Of a DNA stretch of 44,264 nt, positions 41,374-44,264 are shown in pieces; position 1 is the stretch's first letter, and each line of letters begins with the position of its first letter. The stretch covers positions 1 to 44,264 of the forward strand of contig QFMX01000014.1 of assembly GCA_003240625.1 (NCBI GenBank). The letters are read 5' to 3'. The translations under genes and the position numbers were made by a program. Origin of the DNA: Sphingomonas taxi. Lineage in GTDB: Bacteria > Pseudomonadota > Alphaproteobacteria > Sphingomonadales > Sphingomonadaceae. The notes beneath the pieces are model-generated. The model made no database searches. It was given only the letters and a program-made list of their open reading frames with translations, and was not told where the DNA came from.

Positions 41374-42887
41374 CAGACTCCAAAATTCGTCGCGTCGTGA
41401 TCGCCGGGGGTGGCACCGCCGGCTGGATGGCCGCCGCGGCGATCGCCCGCACGATGGGCGGCACGATCGACCTGACCCTGATCGAATCCGACGCAATTGG
41501 GACGGTCGGCGTAGGGGAATCGACGATCCCGCCGATGATCACCTTCAACCGCCTGCTCGGGATCAACGAAGCCGAGTTCATGCGCGAGACGCAGGCGACG
41601 TTCAAACTCGGCATCCTGTTCGACGACTGGAAGGTCCGCGGCGAAAGCTATTTCCATTCGTTCGGGATCACCGGCAAGGATCACTGGTCCGCCGGCTTCC
41701 AGCATTTCTGGCTCCACGGCCTGACCAAGGGCCATGACCAGCCGTACGATGACTACTGCCTCGAACTGCGCGCCGCGTTGCAGGGCAAGTTCGCGCATCT
41801 GCCCGACGAGCGGATGAACTATGCCTACCAGCTCGATTCCACGCGCTACGCGAAATATCTGCGCGGGATGGCCGAAGCCGACGGCACGCGCCGCCTTGAG
41901 GGCAAAATCGCGCAGGTCGAGCTCAACGGCGAGAGTGGCGATATCGCCGCGCTGGTGCTCGAATCCGGCACCCGGATCGAGGGCGACCTGTTCCTCGACT
42001 GCACCGGTTTTCGCGCGCTGCTGATCGAAGGCGCGCTGCACGCCGGATTCGACGACTGGACGCATTATCTGCCGTGCGATTCCGCGATCGCGATCCAGAC
42101 CGAGAGCGTCCGGCCTGCCCTCCCCTATACGCGGGCGATGGCGCACGACGCGGGATGGCAATGGCGCATTCCGCTCCAGCATCGCACCGGCAACGGCATC
42201 GTCTATTGCAGCCGCTATCTCGACCGTGATGCCGCACTCGACCGGCTGCTCGGCAATATCGAGGGCAAGACGCTCACCGAACCGAACATGATCCGCTTCG
42301 TCACCGGTGCGCGGCGCCAGCAATGGCATCGCAACTGCATCGCGATCGGGCTGTCGGGCGGGTTCATGGAGCCACTCGAATCGACCAGCATCCACCTGAT
42401 CCAGCGCGCTGTGCTGCGGTTGCTGCGGCTGTTCCCATCGGGTGCGGTCAGCCCCCGCGATGTCGCCGAGTTCAACGACCAGCAGCATACCGACATGCTG
42501 CAGATCCGCGATTTCCTGATCCTGCACTACAAGGCGACCGAGCGCCGCGACAGCGTGTTCTGGCGGCACTGCGCGGCGATGCCGATCCCGGACTCGCTCG
42601 AACAGAAGATCGAGCTGTTCCGCGAAACCGGCCGCGTGTTCCGCAAGAACGAAGAGCTGTTTGCGGAGAATAGCTGGGTGCAGGTGATGCTTGGCCAGGG
42701 GATCGTGCCGCGGAGCTATCATCCGATCGCGACCAAGCTGCGCGACGAGGAACTGGCACGACTGCTCGGCGGCTTGCGCGACGGCACCAACGCGACCGTG
42801 GCGGGGCTGCCCGACCATGCGGAGTACGTCGCGCGCTATTGCGGCACTGCGTCAGCCCCCGCCCCCTCGCCCGCCGTCGCAGCCTGA
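41370..42887 (+). CDS. FAD-dependent halogenase-like protein, subfamily A (locus 2)
   Basis: This is a 505-residue flavoprotein starting at the ATG overlapping the dioxygenase stop (ATGA). Motifs are VIAGGGTAGWMAAAAIAR, GTVGVGESTIPPMITFNRLL, K79 in QATFKLGILFDDW, W263-x-W265-x-I-P in GWQWRIPLQHRTGNG and E337 in MEPLESTSIHLIQ. It is clearly closest to the A-type protein at 14085: both share DDWTHYLPCD/EDWTHWLPCD and LILHYKAT/IILHYKAT segments. No signal peptide is seen. Lysine and glutamate are in place for halogenation, but receptor-linked members have no proven natural substrate. The next gene, lacI, starts 10 bases after its stop, so it is probably in the same unit. Confidence 0.9.
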   Translation: MTDSKIRRVVIAGGGTAGWMAAAAIARTMGGTIDLTLIESDAIGTVGVGESTIPPMITFNRLLGINEAEFMRETQATFKLGILFDDWKVRGESYFHSFGITGKDHWSAGFQHFWLHGLTKGHDQPYDDYCLELRAALQGKFAHLPDERMNYAYQLDSTRYAKYLRGMAEADGTRRLEGKIAQVELNGESGDIAALVLESGTRIEGDLFLDCTGFRALLIEGALHAGFDDWTHYLPCDSAIAIQTESVRPALPYTRAMAHDAGWQWRIPLQHRTGNGIVYCSRYLDRDAALDRLLGNIEGKTLTEPNMIRFVTGARRQQWHRNCIAIGLSGGFMEPLESTSIHLIQRAVLRLLRLFPSGAVSPRDVAEFNDQQHTDMLQIRDFLILHYKATERRDSVFWRHCAAMPIPDSLEQKIELFRETGRVFRKNEELFAENSWVQVMLGQGIVPRSYHPIATKLRDEELARLLGGLRDGTNATVAGLPDHAEYVARYCGTASAPAPSPAVAA

Positions 42888-42897
42888 GTTCAGACGC

Positions 42898-43947
42898 ATG
42901 GCAAGACGGCGTCAGGCGGTGACGATCAAGCATGTCGCGGCGGATGCGGGCGTTTCGCTGCAAACCGTCAGCCGCGTGGTGAACAAGGACTCGGGCGTCC
43001 GCCCCGAGATGATGCAACGCGTGCAGGCGTCGATCGACAAGCTCGGCTACGTCCCGTCGATCGCTGCGCAGCGCATGGGCGGCTCGCGCTCGTATTTGAT
43101 CCTGGCGCTCAACGACCGCGAGCGGACCATTGCCGACTGGCGCGCGCGACAGGGCACCGACTGGTTCGACCAGATGATGCTGGGCGGGATGCTGACCTGC
43201 GCCGAGCACGGCTATCGCCTGATCGTCGAGCTGGTCGACACGCATAGCGACCATATCGAGCGCGAGCTAATGGCGGCGATCGCGGCGCTGCAACCCGACG
43301 GCGTGATCCTGACGCCGCCGCATTCGGGCAACCCGCTGATCATCAATCTGCTCGAGGCGCAGGGCATCAGCTTCGCGCGGATCGGCTCGCTGACCGACGG
43401 GCCCGGCATCCGGCTGATCATGGACGATACGCGCGCCGCGGCGATCGCGACCGGGCATTTGCTCGAACTCGGCCACCGGCGGATCGGGTTCATCGCCGGG
43501 CCGGCGGAGTATGAACTCAGCGCGTGGCGGGTCGATGGCTGGCGTTCGGCGATGCAGGCGGCGGGCGTTGCGGACGACGACCTGTTGGCGGTCGGCGATT
43601 TCAGCCACGCGTCGGGACGCACGGCGGCGGCACAGTTGCTGGCGCTGGCCGAGCCGCCGACCGCGATCATCGCGAGCAACGATCAGATGACGCTCGCGAC
43701 ACTCGAACTGGCGCGCGAGCGGACCATGGCAGTCCCCCGCGACCTGTCGCTGATCAGTTTCGACGACACGCCGATCATCCGTCTGGCACATCCGCCATTG
43801 AGCGCGATCGTCCAGCCGATCGCCGAAGTCACCGCGCAAGCGGTCAGCTTGATCATCGCCGATCTCGGCGCGCGTCTGACGACCACCACGCCCGTCACGG
43901 TCCCCGCCGTTCTGACGACGCGCAACTCGACCTCCCCGCCGCCATAG
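42898..43947 (+). CDS. LacI-family regulator of the second glycan locus
   Basis: This is a 349-residue regulator. The helix-turn-helix is IKHVAADAGVSLQTVSRVVN, followed by GVRPEMMQRVQASIDKLGYV and the hinge PSIAAQRMGGSRSYLILAL. The effector domain contains MDDTRAAAIATGHLLELGHR, RIGFIAGPAEYELSAWR, IIASNDQMTLATLELARER and LISFDDTPIIRLAHPPLSAI. I start at the ATG at 42898, 10 bp after the halogenase stop, because the open frame upstream lies within that gene. It probably binds the GTGAACGTTCAC pair before the receptor gene at 34782 and senses an oligosaccharide. That pairing is inferred from the shared locus. Confidence 0.92.
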   Translation: MARRRQAVTIKHVAADAGVSLQTVSRVVNKDSGVRPEMMQRVQASIDKLGYVPSIAAQRMGGSRSYLILALNDRERTIADWRARQGTDWFDQMMLGGMLTCAEHGYRLIVELVDTHSDHIERELMAAIAALQPDGVILTPPHSGNPLIINLLEAQGISFARIGSLTDGPGIRLIMDDTRAAAIATGHLLELGHRRIGFIAGPAEYELSAWRVDGWRSAMQAAGVADDDLLAVGDFSHASGRTAAAQLLALAEPPTAIIASNDQMTLATLELARERTMAVPRDLSLISFDDTPIIRLAHPPLSAIVQPIAEVTAQAVSLIIADLGARLTTTTPVTVPAVLTTRNSTSPPP

Positions 43948-44118
43948 TTCAGCAAGTAACGAGCGGCGGTACATATCGCGCAGGTTGCTGGAGCATTCGT
44001 AGAGCGCAAAGGGGCCGAGCGGACTGCCGGACGCTGCGCGCGACCGTGGGAAATTGGCTCTTCGGGTGCGCATACGCCGAGATGATTGGGGCGTTTGGAT
44101 ACGCTTGAGCCGGAACGC
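43948..44118. other. Intergenic stretch without a recognised gene
   Basis: I see no credible gene here. A weak CCGCCG...CGGCGG pair lies just after the lacI stop, and short frames across the region look like chance readings. The stretch ends at the terminator of the minus-strand tRNA gene. Confidence 0.5.
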
Positions 44119-44146
44119 AAAAAGCCCCGGAGCTGGCGCTACGGGG
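44119..44146 (-). terminator. Rho-independent terminator of the tRNA(fMet) gene
   Basis: Read on the minus strand, CCCCG-T-AGC, a GCCA loop and GCT-C-CGGGG form a hairpin followed by CTTTTTG. It lies about 20 bases beyond the 3' end of the tRNA, in the right orientation for it. Confidence 0.85.
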
Positions 44147-44166
44147 TGTTGTGGTACGTGGGAAGT

Positions 44167-44243
<77 letters not shown>

Positions 44244-44264
44244 CCGAGATCCCATTAAAGTGAT

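Noticed and set aside
14085..42887. A halogenated natural-product gene cluster
   Set aside because: Four halogenase-like genes might suggest one, but there is no NRPS, PKS, RiPP precursor, flavin reductase or resistance exporter. All four lie in sugar-uptake operons.

Overview
This is a GC-rich, gene-dense chromosomal segment that looks like an alphaproteobacterium of the Sphingomonas/Caulobacter type. The grounds are three long TonB-dependent receptors (TBDRs), FecI/FecR signalling genes, SLC45-type sugar transport, SapC and FAD-halogenase-like genes beside receptors, and short G/C-rich palindromic repeats between genes. This is inferred from gene content, not from a marker-gene search. No coding sequence is cut by the window edges, and I saw no phage, transposase or CRISPR array.

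Layout. (1) 1-7225 is mostly housekeeping: a PepSY membrane protein coupled to a small membrane protein, a secreted Pro/Gly-rich OB-fold-like protein on the opposite strand, an OmpR-type two-component pair, a class II-like photolyase, a YecA/SEC-C protein and a 65-residue unknown. (2) 7302-23047 is a starch/maltodextrin utilisation locus. An SLC45-type sugar/H+ symporter and a DUF6445 protein diverge from one promoter region. A LacI regulator and a TBDR diverge from another. A tightly overlapping five-gene block follows: halogenase A, GH13 amylase, GH13 alpha-glucosidase, halogenase B, GH31 alpha-glucosidase. (3) 23144-29577 is a cell-surface signalling unit (ECF sigma, FecR, STN-containing TBDR) with a Tat-exported PhoD phosphatase behind fecR. 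(4) 29861-31501 is a CPA1 Na+/H+ antiporter. (5) 31612-43947 is a second glycan locus: a second DUF6445 protein, a GH16 beta-glucanase, an MFS transporter diverging from a TBDR across an operator-rich promoter, then a coupled block of halogenase B, SapC, FIH-like cupin dioxygenase, halogenase A, and a LacI regulator. An initiator tRNA(fMet) on the minus strand closes the window.

How they fit. Both sugar loci follow one plan: LacI control with recognisable dyads, a TBDR for outer-membrane uptake, an inner-membrane transporter, secreted glycosidases, and an unexplained redox set. That set is one halogenase-like flavoprotein from each of two subfamilies plus a DUF6445 protein with a 2-oxoglutarate-dioxygenase-like HxD...H...R pattern. 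Locus 2 adds SapC and an FIH-like dioxygenase between its two halogenases. The recurrence of this set with two different glycan systems, without any natural-product biosynthesis genes, is the most interesting feature here. It suggests an uncharacterised modification step tied to glycan uptake.
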